64,000 bases of DNA from an uncultured Clostridia bacterium (lineage in GTDB: Bacteria > Bacillota > Clostridia > Christensenellales > UBA1242): NCBI GenBank assembly GCA_934757865.1, contig CAKVLS010000002.1, positions 1 through 64,000 on the forward strand. Direction: 5' to 3'. Positions 27,534 to 37,329 of the stretch are shown piece after piece (the first letter of the stretch is position 1; the number at the start of each line of letters is the position of its first letter). The translations under genes and the position numbers were made by a program. Under the pieces are notes generated by a model. The model was not told the origin of the DNA. It made no database searches and saw only the letters and a list, made by a program, of their open reading frames with translations.

Positions 27534-27569
27534 AAAAAATAGCCTATTTTGTACTAAATAGACTATTTA
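27534..27569 (-). terminator. Terminator after the M16 peptidase gene
   Basis: On the minus strand AAATAGTCTATTT and AAATAGGCTATTT can pair at 12 of 13 positions across a six-base loop, followed by a T-run. Confidence 0.75.
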
Positions 27570-27585
27570 ATGTATTTTTATTAAG

Positions 27586-28863
27586 TTATTTGCCGAAGTA
27601 AACTTTTAGAGGGTTCTTATTTGGCTTATCAGATACAACAGCTATACACATGTCATCTCTTCCAAAAATTGATTTTGCAAGTTTATTGACATCGGCTTTT
27701 GTTACCTTCTCGATCTCTTCCATACGCTCATCTATTGTTATAGATTTTCCGTAAGTCAAAATATTAGATGCGTTGTTACGAGCCTTGTTGGTAGAAACTT
27801 CAGCAGCCATAACCAACATACTTTTACAAAATGTTTTCGCTTTTTCTAGCTCTGCATCTGTTACCCCATTGTTTGCGATATTGTCAATTTCTTCTTTTAT
27901 AGACTTTAGAGCAAGCTCTTGATTAGTGCTATTGGTTGCCAAACTTATAATAATGTTGCCGCCGATATCTGCAAATTCAGGAAGTGCGTTAATACTATAA
28001 ACAAGTCCTAACTTCTCTCTTATACGAACGAACAATCTTGAACTCATACCACCACCCAAAATAAATGCAAGAACATTTATTCCAGCAGCGTTTTTGCTGT
28101 AAATATTGTCTGTTGGGTATCCCATAACAATATGGGTTTGAGCTATGTTTTTCTTAGTAACAATTTGAGCTTGTTTAGGAATTACAACTTCATCTGTCTT
28201 TTTCATATCGATAGGCTTTGACTTGGTCTTAAAAGCACTATTAAAATACTTCTTAACCATAGCATCAGCTTCTGCCATAGTCACATCACCCGCAAAAGCA
28301 ACTACCATATTTTGAGGAACATAGTACTTGTCAATATAATCAATCAAGTCCTGTCTTTTTAGCTTTGATAAAACTTTTTTAGTTCCTATTACTGACTTTT
28401 CTAGTTTTGTGCCTTTGAAGAAAATCTCGTTGTATTTGTCGTACGCAACAGAACCTGGGTCGTCCTCGTACATATCTATTTCTTCATAGATAACTTTTAA
28501 TTCTCTCTTCAATTCCTCTTCGTCATAAACAGAATTAAGAATCATATCAGAAAAAATCTCAACCATTTTTTCAGTGTTTTCTTTAATGCATTTGCCATAA
28601 TATTGTGTATTGTATCTGCTGGTAAAAGCATTAACGCTAGCGCCTAAACACTCAAATTGTGTGCTTATGTCTTCTGCACTTCTAGTTTTTGTGCCCTTAA
28701 AAGTCATATGCTCTATAACATGTGATATACCATTATTATGTTCATCTTCATATACGCTACCTGCGTTAACTCCAAAGAAAACAGCAACTGCTCTATTACC
28801 AGGAACAGATTCTACAATTAGTCTTAAACCACTTGGGTATGTTTTTGTCTCTATATTAGTCAT
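27586..28863 (-). CDS. M16 family zinc peptidase (MlpA/YmxG type)
   Basis: A 425-residue pitrilysin-type peptidase. The inverted zinc motif HVIEH is at residues 48-52 with the distal Glu ligand in the EEELKRELKVIYEEIDMYED block. The second half has the RIREKLGLVYS segment that completes the active site of M16B enzymes. Members are cytoplasmic and degrade small peptides; in Bacillus the homologue lies downstream of pnpA and ylxY, the same order as here. GGAGA precedes the ATG. Confidence 0.9.
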   Translation of the reverse strand: MTNIETKTYPSGLRLIVESVPGNRAVAVFFGVNAGSVYEDEHNNGISHVIEHMTFKGTKTRSAEDISTQFECLGASVNAFTSRYNTQYYGKCIKENTEKMVEIFSDMILNSVYDEEELKRELKVIYEEIDMYEDDPGSVAYDKYNEIFFKGTKLEKSVIGTKKVLSKLKRQDLIDYIDKYYVPQNMVVAFAGDVTMAEADAMVKKYFNSAFKTKSKPIDMKKTDEVVIPKQAQIVTKKNIAQTHIVMGYPTDNIYSKNAAGINVLAFILGGGMSSRLFVRIREKLGLVYSINALPEFADIGGNIIISLATNSTNQELALKSIKEEIDNIANNGVTDAELEKAKTFCKSMLVMAAEVSTNKARNNASNILTYGKSITIDERMEEIEKVTKADVNKLAKSIFGRDDMCIAVVSDKPNKNPLKVYFGK

Positions 28864-28925
28864 TTTTTATCTCCTAGAGTTAGTATATCACAAATGTGAT
28901 TTTATATAAATCAAATTAAATAACT

Positions 28926-29657
28926 TTATAAATCTTTTATATTTTGACTAACTGTCACAATCTCATAACCTTGCTTTTTGATCTCTTTGACGATCATATC
29001 AAAAGCCTCTAAAGTGTTCTTGGTCGGGTGCATAAGAATAAGGTCGCCATTTGATAAATTAGTAGTTGCTCTATTATATATCAGTTTAGTATTTTTATCT
29101 CTCCAATCTATAGTGTCTTTAGACCACATTATTGTCTTGTACCCGAGGCTTTTAGCCACTTCAAGAGTTGTCTTATTATAACTGCCAGATGGTGGCGCAA
29201 ACAAATTCATATCAATTCCGCTTAGACTTTTTACCAAAGTATGGGTGTTGCTTATCTCGTCAATATTTGCCTGCTTGGAGATTTTTGCATGGTCTTTGTG
29301 ATGATATCCATGGCTTGCTATTTCGTTATTAGAGTCACATATTAGCCTAAAAACATCATTATTTTGTGCCACCCATGTTCCACCGACAAAAAATGTCGCT
29401 TGTGCGTCATTATCTTTTAGTATCTTAAGCATAGGCTCAACATATTCAGTTCCCCAGTAGACATTGATCATAAGAGATACATATTTATTATCCGGCGAGC
29501 CTTGATATATAGCCTCCCCGCTCTTCATATACGCTACACTAATAGCAGGTGAAACAAACGCCACAAGGCCCACCAAACACACTACAAGTGCTATAACTAT
29601 ATTGGTCAAAATAGTACTATTTAATATTTTATTTTGCTTAAAAAACACAATTTTCAT
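28926..29657 (-). CDS. ylxY: YlxY-type polysaccharide deacetylase-like protein
   Basis: A 243-residue protein with a membrane anchor at residues 17-40 and an extracytoplasmic NodB-like domain. Where active deacetylases have TFDDGP this protein has MINVYWGTEYV (63-73), so the metal-binding Asp pair is missing; this matches the YlxY subfamily, which is conserved next to pnp in spore formers. The rest of the fold is kept: ATFFVGG, EIASHGYHHKDH and FAPPSGSYN. Catalysis is unlikely as seen. No Shine-Dalgarno sequence precedes the ATG, and TATATT lies six bases upstream, so it may be leaderless, but no good -35 element is visible. Confidence 0.82.
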   Translation of the reverse strand: MKIVFFKQNKILNSTILTNIVIALVVCLVGLVAFVSPAISVAYMKSGEAIYQGSPDNKYVSLMINVYWGTEYVEPMLKILKDNDAQATFFVGGTWVAQNNDVFRLICDSNNEIASHGYHHKDHAKISKQANIDEISNTHTLVKSLSGIDMNLFAPPSGSYNKTTLEVAKSLGYKTIMWSKDTIDWRDKNTKLIYNRATTNLSNGDLILMHPTKNTLEAFDMIVKEIKKQGYEIVTVSQNIKDL

Positions 29658-29697
29658 ACTAAAAATATATGAGCAAAATCTATCTAATATGATAAGA

Positions 29698-29730
29698 TAA
29701 AAAAGACACCTTAAATAAGGTGCCTTTTAA
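29698..29730 (-). terminator. Terminator after pnp
   Basis: On the minus strand GGCACCTTA and TAAGGTGTC pair, followed by a run of T. Confidence 0.88.
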
Positions 29731-29743
29731 TTATTTTTTAAGA

Positions 29744-31837
29744 TTATTCTTTGCTAACAAGTTTTAGGTCAACTCTGCCTTTGTCATCAATCTTGATAAC
29801 TTCTACTTCTACATTGTCGCCAATATTAACAACGTCTTCAACTTTTTCTACTCTTTGGCTAGATAGTTTAGAAATATGAATCATACCATCTTTTCCTGGG
29901 GCTATTTCTACAAATGCGCCAAATTGCATAATTCTTACTACTTTACCAGAATAGATCTTGCCAACTTCTAGATCTTCTGCGATGTTTAAGATGATTTGTT
30001 TAGCTTTTTGAGCCATAAGCTCATCTTGAGTTGCAACAAATACTTTTCCGTCATCATCAATATCAATTTTTACGCCAGTCTCTTCGATAATCTTGTTAAT
30101 AACTTTTCCGCCACTACCAATAACATCTTTGATTTTGTCTGGGTTGATTGTGAAAGTAATGATCTTAGGAGCATATTTTGAAAGTTGTTTTCTTGGAGCT
30201 GGAAGAACAGCTAGCATCTTGTCTAAAATTTCTAATCTGCCTTTTCTAGCTTGCTCTAGAGCTGTTGTAAGAATGTTTTCATCTATGCCTTTGATTTTAA
30301 TATCCATTTGGATAGCTGTAATACCTTTTGAAGTACCTGTTACCTTAAAGTCCATATCGCCAAGGAAGTCCTCTAGACCTTGAATATCACTTAGAACAGC
30401 AACTTTGTGAGAATCAACATCTTTGATAAGACCCATAGCTATACCAGCAACTGGGGCTTTGATAGGAACACCTGCGTCCATAAGAGCTAGTGTAGAACCG
30501 CAAGTACTTGCCATAGATGAGCTACCATTAGAGCTCAAAACTTCACTAACAAGTCTTAGAGCATATGGGAACTCTTCTTCTGATGGAATAACTGGCTCAA
30601 GAGCTCTCTCTGCTAGTGCGCCGTGACCAATCTCTCTTCTGCCTGGGCTCTTAAGAGGTCTAGCCTCGCCTGTAGCATAAGGTGGCATGTTGTAGTGATG
30701 AATATATCTCTTAGCATCTTCATCATCAAGGCCTTCTAGTTTTTGAACTTCGCCAATTGTGCCTAGTGTACAAGTTGTCAAAGCTTGAGTTTGACCTCTT
30801 GTAAATACGCCTGTACCGTGAACACGAGGAAGAACGCCAACATCACACCAAATAGGTCTAATCTCAGTAAGCTTTCTGCCGTCAGGTCTAACACCTTTGT
30901 TAAGGATCTTGGCTCTAACTTTTTCTTTGGTCATTTTATATAGTACTTCGCCGATCATCTTCTCTTTGTCAGGGAAAATCTCTGCAAAATGCTCTTTTGT
31001 TAATTTATCAACTTCTTCTTGACCTTTTTGTCTCTCTTCTCTGTCAAAAGTGTCTAGAGCTTTGTCAAGTAGTTTGTCAGCAAACTCTCTAACTGCTTTG
31101 TCAACTTCTGGCTCTGGAAGCATGATAGGAACTTCTGTATTCTTTGGTTTACCAACTTTGGCAACAATATCCTCTTGGAAAGCAATTATCTTTTTGATTT
31201 CCTCATGAGCAAACATTATAGCGCCAAGCATTTCTTTTTCAGAAACTTCTTTTGCGCCAGCTTCTACCATCAAAATAGCTTCTTTTGTTCCGCTAACATA
31301 AACATACATAGAACTTACTTCTCTTTGAGCAAGGTCTGGGTTGATAATATACTTTCCGTCAATCATACCAACGGCAACAGAGCCTGTTGGGCCGCCAAAT
31401 GGGATATCTGAGATAGAAAGTGCTACAGAAGAAGCTATCATAGCGATAGGCTCTGGAGCGATGTTAGGGTCAACAGATAGTGCTGTAGTTACAACAGCTA
31501 CATCGTTATAAAATCCCTTAGGGAAAAGTGGTCTTAAAGGTCTATCAATAAGTCTTGAAGTAAGAATAGCCTTATCGCTAGGTCTGCCTTCTCTCTTTTT
31601 GAATCCGCCAGGAATTTTACCAACGGAATACATTTTTTCTTCAAAATCAACTCCTAGAGGGAAAAAGTCAATACCGTCTCTTGGTTGTTTTGCCATAGTT
31701 ACACATGCTTGTATAACAGTCTCTCCGCATCTAACAAAGCATGAACCGTTAGCTTGTTCAGAATATTTGCCAAGTTCGACTTGAAGAGTTCTACCACCTA
31801 CTGTGGTCTCAAAAATTTGAGCTTCTTTGTTACTCAT
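29744..31837 (-). CDS. pnp: Polyribonucleotide nucleotidyltransferase
   Basis: A 697-residue phosphorolytic 3'-5' exoribonuclease. I use the ATG of MSNKEAQIFETTVGGR, preceded by AAGGAG; the open frame continues 16 codons further but without a binding site. Domains: two RNase PH-like repeats (FFPLGVDFEEKMYSVGKIPG in the first, the second with GRREIGHGALAERAL and DIQGLEDFLGDMDFKVTGT), then KH (IGSGGKVINKIIEETG) and S1 (KIYSGKVVRIMQFGAFVEI). It forms a trimer and takes part in mRNA turnover. It follows rpsO, whose terminator lies between them. Confidence 0.98.
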   Translation of the reverse strand: MSNKEAQIFETTVGGRTLQVELGKYSEQANGSCFVRCGETVIQACVTMAKQPRDGIDFFPLGVDFEEKMYSVGKIPGGFKKREGRPSDKAILTSRLIDRPLRPLFPKGFYNDVAVVTTALSVDPNIAPEPIAMIASSVALSISDIPFGGPTGSVAVGMIDGKYIINPDLAQREVSSMYVYVSGTKEAILMVEAGAKEVSEKEMLGAIMFAHEEIKKIIAFQEDIVAKVGKPKNTEVPIMLPEPEVDKAVREFADKLLDKALDTFDREERQKGQEEVDKLTKEHFAEIFPDKEKMIGEVLYKMTKEKVRAKILNKGVRPDGRKLTEIRPIWCDVGVLPRVHGTGVFTRGQTQALTTCTLGTIGEVQKLEGLDDEDAKRYIHHYNMPPYATGEARPLKSPGRREIGHGALAERALEPVIPSEEEFPYALRLVSEVLSSNGSSSMASTCGSTLALMDAGVPIKAPVAGIAMGLIKDVDSHKVAVLSDIQGLEDFLGDMDFKVTGTSKGITAIQMDIKIKGIDENILTTALEQARKGRLEILDKMLAVLPAPRKQLSKYAPKIITFTINPDKIKDVIGSGGKVINKIIEETGVKIDIDDDGKVFVATQDELMAQKAKQIILNIAEDLEVGKIYSGKVVRIMQFGAFVEIAPGKDGMIHISKLSSQRVEKVEDVVNIGDNVEVEVIKIDDKGRVDLKLVSKE

Positions 31838-31896
31838 ACATTTTCTCCTTAAAAAATAATTATAATCAAATGCCTTTTTTGGCACATAATTAACAT

Positions 31897-31947
31897 AAAA
31901 AAATAGCGGAAAATCCCCATAAACTTATGAAGATTTAACCCGCTATT
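31897..31947 (-). terminator. Terminator after rpsO
   Basis: On the minus strand AATAGCGG and CCGCTATT enclose a 34-base loop with an inner AAATC/GATTT pair, followed by seven T. Confidence 0.75.
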
Positions 31948-31950
31948 CAA

Positions 31951-32202
31951 TTATCTGATATTAAGTTTTGTCTTGATTTCTCTGTACTTCTCAATATCTT
32001 TGCTCTCTAGGTATTTAAGCAAACCTTTTCTCTTACCAACAAGTTGGAACAAACCTCTTCTTGAGTGCTTGTCATTTGGGTTAGCTTTTAGGTGCTCTGT
32101 TAGGTGATCAATTCTCTCTGTCAAAAGAGCGATTTGAACCTCTGTAGAACCAGTGTCGCCTTCTTTTCTACCGTAAGCTTTGATAATTTCTTGCTTTTCC
32201 AT
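31951..32202 (-). CDS. rpsO: 30S ribosomal protein S15
   Basis: An 83-residue protein of the small subunit that binds the 16S rRNA three-way junction early in assembly. Family signatures EGDTGSTEVQIALLTERI, SRRGLFQLVGKRKGLLKYL and the C-terminal LNIR are present. I start at MEKQEIIKAYGRKEGD, with AAGGAGA nine bases upstream; an ATG 13 codons earlier would place the binding site inside the gene. It is slightly shorter than the usual 89 residues at the N-terminus. The upstream leader may mediate S15 autoregulation. Confidence 0.96.
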   Translation of the reverse strand: MEKQEIIKAYGRKEGDTGSTEVQIALLTERIDHLTEHLKANPNDKHSRRGLFQLVGKRKGLLKYLESKDIEKYREIKTKLNIR

Positions 32203-32325
32203 ATTAGAAAATCTCCTTTTTTGCAAATTTGCCAAAAACAACGGCTAACTTAAAGGAGTAAACATTATCGTTAGTCCTTGTTTTAGGTACATGGTAATAA
32301 TAGCATATATAATATATTTTGTCTA
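32203..32325 (-). promoter_or_regulatory. rpsO promoter and leader
   Basis: On the minus strand TAGACA (32320-32325), 17-base spacer, TATTAT (32297-32302), then an approximately 90-base leader in which GACTAAC can pair with GTTAGCC. S15 commonly represses its own translation through its leader; that this hairpin does so is inference. Confidence 0.5.
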
Positions 32326-32355
32326 GCATATTTTTTTGAGTTTGCCAAAATTTTG

Positions 32356-34722
32356 TTACAAAGTCGCCAAAATTAAGCTGATTGTATTATAAAATTTTGA
32401 GTTAGACAAGTTAGAAAATACCTTAGAATCCTCTGACAAAGTGATATACTCTCCGTCTTGTTTGATGCTAAATATTTTTAGTTCAATGAAGGTATATAGA
32501 CAGAACACAAATTGTCTATAAGATAGCTTTTTTAGTCCAGGATTTAGTAGTTTGATATGCCTATATATGTCTAGTCTATTCTCAAACGAAATTAGTTTTT
32601 TTGTTAAGTCGCTAATTAGTTTGTAATAAGTTCCAAATACTTGACGCTCGCAAGACAAGCCTTTGAATATTGTGCTATTGACTTTCTTATACTGTGGATA
32701 ATAGATCTTAGCAAATGTCTTAGTTGCAAGCATATTTAGATACTTTTTGTCAAGGATAGGATCTAAGTAAACAACTTTTGAAAATAGATTGAAGTTGTCA
32801 TAACATATTGGAGCCAAAATAATTGAGTTCTCGGCATCACATCTAGTTATCTCAAATAAGTTGTGATTTAGTTTTAGATCAGGGAACTGCTCTATAAACT
32901 GAGTATAACTCTCATAAGTAGAAGCTACAAATAATGTTCCTATCTTCTCTTTGTCAGCCTCTTGAACTAACTTTTGAAGATAGTTTTTGGTATACTCACT
33001 ATAGTACTTTTCTTGTGTTTCGTTTTCGTTAAGCTCAAGAATATATTCGCCATACAATACATCGTTGTTCTTTGGCTTGGTGATTTTGTCAGTATAGATA
33101 TGTTTAGCGATGCCTTTTAGGTATTTTCTACCCTTAAACTCACTAAGTTGAAGCTCTACAGTTATTGATTGTTTAGTTGTATTTTTTAGAAGTGTTGTAT
33201 ACTCTGCACTATTAAAAGCTACAATATTGAAGTTTTTAGCCGAGATATTAAGGTGGTTAGGATAGTTGCCCATAGTAGAAACATTAACTTTATCAAAAGA
33301 TATCATAAATATAGGCTTAGGGTTACCGCAACCGCAAGGCTCCAAAACATCTAAGTCTTTAACAAATTTCTCAGTTATCTCGCTTGGGTCAAGTTCAAAA
33401 TCAAACTCTTTGCGTGACAAAAAGTCTTCTGGCTTACAATTCTTTTCAAGAGACTCATTAAGACTTCTAATGAAGTTATTATATTGTTTAGTCTTGATAG
33501 TAAGTCCAGCTGCCATTTTGTGCCCGCCAAAAGCCTCTACAACCTCTTTTATGTTAGCTATAGTGCTGCAAATATCAATATCGTTGATTGACCTTGCCGA
33601 GCCTTTTAGCTCATCTCCAACCTCCGAAAATAGTATGGTTGGCTTATTAAACTCGCTGGCAATTTTTGCACTAACAATACCTAATATACCGCTATCCCAG
33701 TTTTTAGAATATAGCACGATAGCTCTATATTTTGAAAAATTGATTTTGTGTATCATTTTGATAGCATCTTCGTAAACTATATTGCAAAGAGACTGTCTTT
33801 CTTGATTTTGCTCGTTAAGAGTTTCGATAGTTTTTGTTAATACTTTTTTATCTTCTTTGATATATAATCTAAGAGCAACTGTTGGATCTCCCATACGACC
33901 AGCGGCGTTTATTTTTGGAGATAGTCTAAAAGCAATATCGCTAGCAGTTAGGTTATAACTTAGCTTATTGTCTTTAATTAACATTTTAATACCTAAGGGC
34001 AAATTGTTCTCAAGGTCCTTTAATCCCAGTGTGACAATGGCTCTATTCTCGTCCACAAGTGGCACAATATCTGCAATAGTAGCCACCGCACAAATGCCCA
34101 AATACTTCTTTGCTTCATTTAGTCCGCTCATCGCTTGTACTAGCTTAAAAGCAACCCCAGTGCCGCATAGTTGACTAAATGGGTACTTTTGGTTAGGAAG
34201 TTTAGCATTAACGACAATAGTATCAGGCAAAATCTCTGGTATGTCATGGTGGTCTGTTACTATTATTTCTATACCAATAGACTTAGCATACTCGACCTCT
34301 TTATAGCACGATATACCGCAGTCGACAGTTATAATAAGTGATGGGTTGTACTTATCTTTTATCTTGTCAATAACCTCACATGTTAGTCCATAGCCGTCAA
34401 TATATCTATTGGGCAAGTAATAGTCTACAAAAAAGTCTTTACTTGCAAAATACTTAATAAGTATGCTACTAGCAGAAACACCATCTACATCATAATCGCC
34501 AAAGACTAAGACTTTTTCTTTTTTGTCCATAGCCTTTTTGATACGAGCAACTGCCCTGTCCATATCTTTTAGCAAAAATGGGTCGTGAATATCTTTGATA
34601 CTAGGGTTTAGGAACTTGTCGATTTTTTCTTTAGTATCATACCCTCTATTAAATAAAATATCAATGATATGACGATTGATATTATAATATTTAGCTAATT
34701 TATTTTTTTCTTCTATATCCAT
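32356..34722 (-). CDS. recJ: Single-stranded-DNA-specific exonuclease RecJ
   Basis: A 788-residue DHH-family 5'-3' exonuclease used in recombination and base-excision repair. I begin at MDIEEKNKLAKYYNI; the longer frame upstream runs into the secF terminator. Motif I is VLVFGDYDVDGVSAS, the DHH motif is VTDHHDIPE and the DHHA1 domain has KGSARS and GGHKMAAGLTI. An OB-fold region follows (NHLNISAKNFNIVAFNSA). The C-terminal 220 residues form the extra domain found in Firmicutes RecJ, thought to contact other repair proteins. It is the last gene after secD-secF. Confidence 0.94.
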   Translation of the reverse strand: MDIEEKNKLAKYYNINRHIIDILFNRGYDTKEKIDKFLNPSIKDIHDPFLLKDMDRAVARIKKAMDKKEKVLVFGDYDVDGVSASSILIKYFASKDFFVDYYLPNRYIDGYGLTCEVIDKIKDKYNPSLIITVDCGISCYKEVEYAKSIGIEIIVTDHHDIPEILPDTIVVNAKLPNQKYPFSQLCGTGVAFKLVQAMSGLNEAKKYLGICAVATIADIVPLVDENRAIVTLGLKDLENNLPLGIKMLIKDNKLSYNLTASDIAFRLSPKINAAGRMGDPTVALRLYIKEDKKVLTKTIETLNEQNQERQSLCNIVYEDAIKMIHKINFSKYRAIVLYSKNWDSGILGIVSAKIASEFNKPTILFSEVGDELKGSARSINDIDICSTIANIKEVVEAFGGHKMAAGLTIKTKQYNNFIRSLNESLEKNCKPEDFLSRKEFDFELDPSEITEKFVKDLDVLEPCGCGNPKPIFMISFDKVNVSTMGNYPNHLNISAKNFNIVAFNSAEYTTLLKNTTKQSITVELQLSEFKGRKYLKGIAKHIYTDKITKPKNNDVLYGEYILELNENETQEKYYSEYTKNYLQKLVQEADKEKIGTLFVASTYESYTQFIEQFPDLKLNHNLFEITRCDAENSIILAPICYDNFNLFSKVVYLDPILDKKYLNMLATKTFAKIYYPQYKKVNSTIFKGLSCERQVFGTYYKLISDLTKKLISFENRLDIYRHIKLLNPGLKKLSYRQFVFCLYTFIELKIFSIKQDGEYITLSEDSKVFSNLSNSKFYNTISLILATL

Positions 34723-34743
34723 AAAACTACTCACTTTATTTAT

Positions 34744-34780
34744 AAAAAAAGCCTCTCCATATATCAAAGGAAAGGCTATA
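34744..34780 (-). terminator. Terminator after secF
   Basis: On the minus strand AGCCTTTCC pairs with GGAGAGGCT (one weak position), followed by seven T. It lies between secF and recJ, so recJ would need read-through or its own promoter. Confidence 0.82.
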
Positions 34781-34784
34781 TTTT

Positions 34785-35849
34785 TTATTGCTTATCGTCT
34801 ATAACCTCAATAACCTCAGCATTTGGGTCATCGTCGTTAATATCTTCTGGCTCAATATCAGTTGTTGGTTTTGTAAGTTTTCTTTCTTTGTTAACATTAG
34901 ACCAAAATTCTGGGACTAAGAATAATGAAGAATAGAAACCAACTAAAATACCTAGGATAATAACTACAATAAACTCTCTAATAGATGAAACTCCAATGAT
35001 GGCAAGTGCAACAACAGCTATAAGTGTAGTTATTGTTGTATTGATTGTCCTATTCAAAGTTTGAGAAATAGACATATTAGCAATTTCTTTATTAGATTTA
35101 TCGGTTAGATTTGGTTTAGCAAGATTTTCTCTTATTCTATCAAATACAATAATTGAGTTGTTAATTGAATAACCAACAATAGTAATAAGAGCGGCAATGA
35201 ATGAACTGTTAACTGGTATACGCAAAATAGCAACTAAGCTAACAGTAACAATTAAGTCATGAGCAAGACCCAATATAGAAGCAAGACCACTCAAAGCCTC
35301 AAATCTTATAGCAATGTAAAGCAAAATTAAAGCAGTAGCAAACATAATTGCAACAACGGCATTAAATATCAAATCACTACGAGCAGAACCAGTTATACGC
35401 TCAGAGTTAAGAGTAATATCATACTCATCACCTAGCTCTGTGAAGTTCTCAACCTCAAAAGCTTGGTTAATCTCTGTTCTTATAGTTTTGGTAAGTTCGT
35501 CCATTCTAACATCGCTATATCCGGCGACATCTTGATATTTTACTATTATAGCTGCAGAAGAACCTTTTCCTTCTTTTTGCGAACTAGAAAGTTTAACACC
35601 ATTGTCTTTTAGAACTTTTTCTATTTTAGATAGGCAGTTATTGTAACCGCTATCAGTAGAAATTTCTTCTCCTAAATTAACTGTAATAACAGTACCACCA
35701 GTAAAGTCTAGTCCAAGGTTTAGACCCGCAAAACACATAACAAGTATGCCTGCAAGAACTATAACACATGATGCTATCCAGTACCATTTAGAATTCTTTG
35801 AGAAGTTGTAATTAGATGATTTTTTCAAAAGAGATGGATTAGATTTCAT
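34785..35849 (-). CDS. secF: Protein translocase subunit SecF
   Basis: A 354-residue membrane protein that, with SecD, uses the ion gradient to pull secreted proteins out of the SecYEG channel. It has a first helix, an extracytoplasmic domain with GLDFTGGTV (the conserved D-F-T-G-G motif), then five helices with the YSINNSIIVFDRIREN motif. The C-terminus adds an acidic tail of about 25 residues ending in DDKQ. GGAGG lies nine bases before the ATG inside the end of secD; the genes overlap by 11 bases, indicating coupled translation. Confidence 0.96.
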   Translation of the reverse strand: MKSNPSLLKKSSNYNFSKNSKWYWIASCVIVLAGILVMCFAGLNLGLDFTGGTVITVNLGEEISTDSGYNNCLSKIEKVLKDNGVKLSSSQKEGKGSSAAIIVKYQDVAGYSDVRMDELTKTIRTEINQAFEVENFTELGDEYDITLNSERITGSARSDLIFNAVVAIMFATALILLYIAIRFEALSGLASILGLAHDLIVTVSLVAILRIPVNSSFIAALITIVGYSINNSIIVFDRIRENLAKPNLTDKSNKEIANMSISQTLNRTINTTITTLIAVVALAIIGVSSIREFIVVIILGILVGFYSSLFLVPEFWSNVNKERKLTKPTTDIEPEDINDDDPNAEVIEVIDDKQ

Positions 35850-37125
35850 TTACATGCTCCTCCCTTTTAAGTTTGTATAATTTTGGATTAGTGCTGTTGA
35901 TTGGCAAATACATGTTAACTAAGCCTCTAGTTACGATAGTTGAAGTAAATAGCGCTATAACTGTACCTATAAACAATACAACTGCAAAGCCCTTAATAGA
36001 GCCAGAACCCAAAATGTATAATACGATAGATGCGATGATAGTTGTTATGTTTCCATCAAGAATAGATGACAATGCTCTCTTGTAACCAGACTTAACGCTC
36101 GCAGGTATCTTCTTACCTTTGCGGTACTCCTCTTTTATTCTCTCAAAGATAATTACGTTACCATCAACTGCCATACCAAGAGTTAGTATGATACCAGCAA
36201 TACCTGGTAGTGTTAATTGTACTAGAGGAATAGCTTGTAAGAAGAACGCAAATAGTATAATGTAAAATACTAATGCAAAGTCTGCCAAAACTCCAAGCAT
36301 ACCATATACACAAATCATAAATACGAAAATAGCAACTAGACCGATAGCACCAGCGATAAGACCATACTTAAGTGCGTCTGCTCCAAGTGTTGCACTAACT
36401 ACAGAGTTAGAAACAACTGAAAGGTCAACTTGGAAAGTACCACTCAAAATCTTCATAGCATAGGTTTCAGCACTGCTTTGAGAACCCATACCGTTGATAA
36501 ATGTTGTACCTCCAGTAATAGCCTCTTGAACTTGAGGTGCTGAGAATAATGTACCGTCAATGTAAATGTAGATTTTCTTATCACTACTATCATTTACTTT
36601 ATTGCTAGTCATGGTGCTGAATAACTCTTTGCCCTCATCAGTAAACTTAAGAACAACACCCCATTCGTTATTTTGATATGCTGCTTCACATGATTTAATA
36701 TGTTTACCAGTGATTTTTGCCTCGCCACCCTCGCTATCTGTGATATAAAGGTCAGCTGGTTCGCCAATAAGTGAGAAAATAGTATCTGGATCATTGACAT
36801 CTGGAACTTCTATTCTAATACGATTGCTACCTTGTTTTGTAACAGAGGCTTCAGAATAACCTTTGTTAACAAGGAAATCTTCTATTCTTAAAATAGTAGC
36901 ATCTAATCTGGTATCAAACTCATCTTGATATTCTTCTTCAACATTAGCCTCATAAACCGCCAAAACGCCACCTTTGATATCAAGTCCCATAGATATAGCG
37001 TTGGCAAAACCTTTCCATGTAGTGTGAGTGAAAGGAATATTAAAACTAAAGCATGTCAAAAAGATACCAAGAGCAGCAACAAAAGCTAGTATAATTAGTT
37101 TGATTTTGCTTCTCTTTTTGCTCAT
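35839..37125 (-). CDS. secD: Protein translocase subunit SecD
   Basis: A 428-residue partner of SecF. Start at MSKKRSKIKLIIL, preceded by GAAGGAG at an eight-base spacing, rather than an ATG eight codons upstream. The first helix is followed by the periplasmic-type P1 domain beginning with MGLDIKGGVLAVYE (D-x-x-G-G motif) and a membrane domain with AVDGNVIIFERIKEE. The extracytoplasmic part is short, as in other Firmicutes. Overlaps secF. A TATAAT box about 30 bases upstream may be its promoter, but the -35 element is weak. Confidence 0.96.
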   Translation of the reverse strand: MSKKRSKIKLIILAFVAALGIFLTCFSFNIPFTHTTWKGFANAISMGLDIKGGVLAVYEANVEEEYQDEFDTRLDATILRIEDFLVNKGYSEASVTKQGSNRIRIEVPDVNDPDTIFSLIGEPADLYITDSEGGEAKITGKHIKSCEAAYQNNEWGVVLKFTDEGKELFSTMTSNKVNDSSDKKIYIYIDGTLFSAPQVQEAITGGTTFINGMGSQSSAETYAMKILSGTFQVDLSVVSNSVVSATLGADALKYGLIAGAIGLVAIFVFMICVYGMLGVLADFALVFYIILFAFFLQAIPLVQLTLPGIAGIILTLGMAVDGNVIIFERIKEEYRKGKKIPASVKSGYKRALSSILDGNITTIIASIVLYILGSGSIKGFAVVLFIGTVIALFTSTIVTRGLVNMYLPINSTNPKLYKLKREEHVNEI

Positions 37126-37256
37126 TAAAAATGCTCCTTCAATATGCACTCTATTATAATCAAATGCTTTTTCTTAATTCTTTTAATTCTTTTTTGAGTA
37201 CAATTAAACAGCAAAAACATCTTGAGAAAAGCACGACATAACTTCTTATCTTACAA

Positions 37257-37295
37257 TAAAAAAAAGGTGAACAAAAGTTTCCTTCTGCCCACCTA
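37257..37295 (-). terminator. Terminator after the TIGR04086 gene
   Basis: On the minus strand AGGTG and CACCT close a 30-base hairpin with an internal AAGG/CTTT pairing, followed by eight T. It separates the yajC side from secD. Confidence 0.7.
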
Positions 37296-37329
37296 TTACA
37301 TAAAAATAATTGTGTTATAGTCTAAAAAG

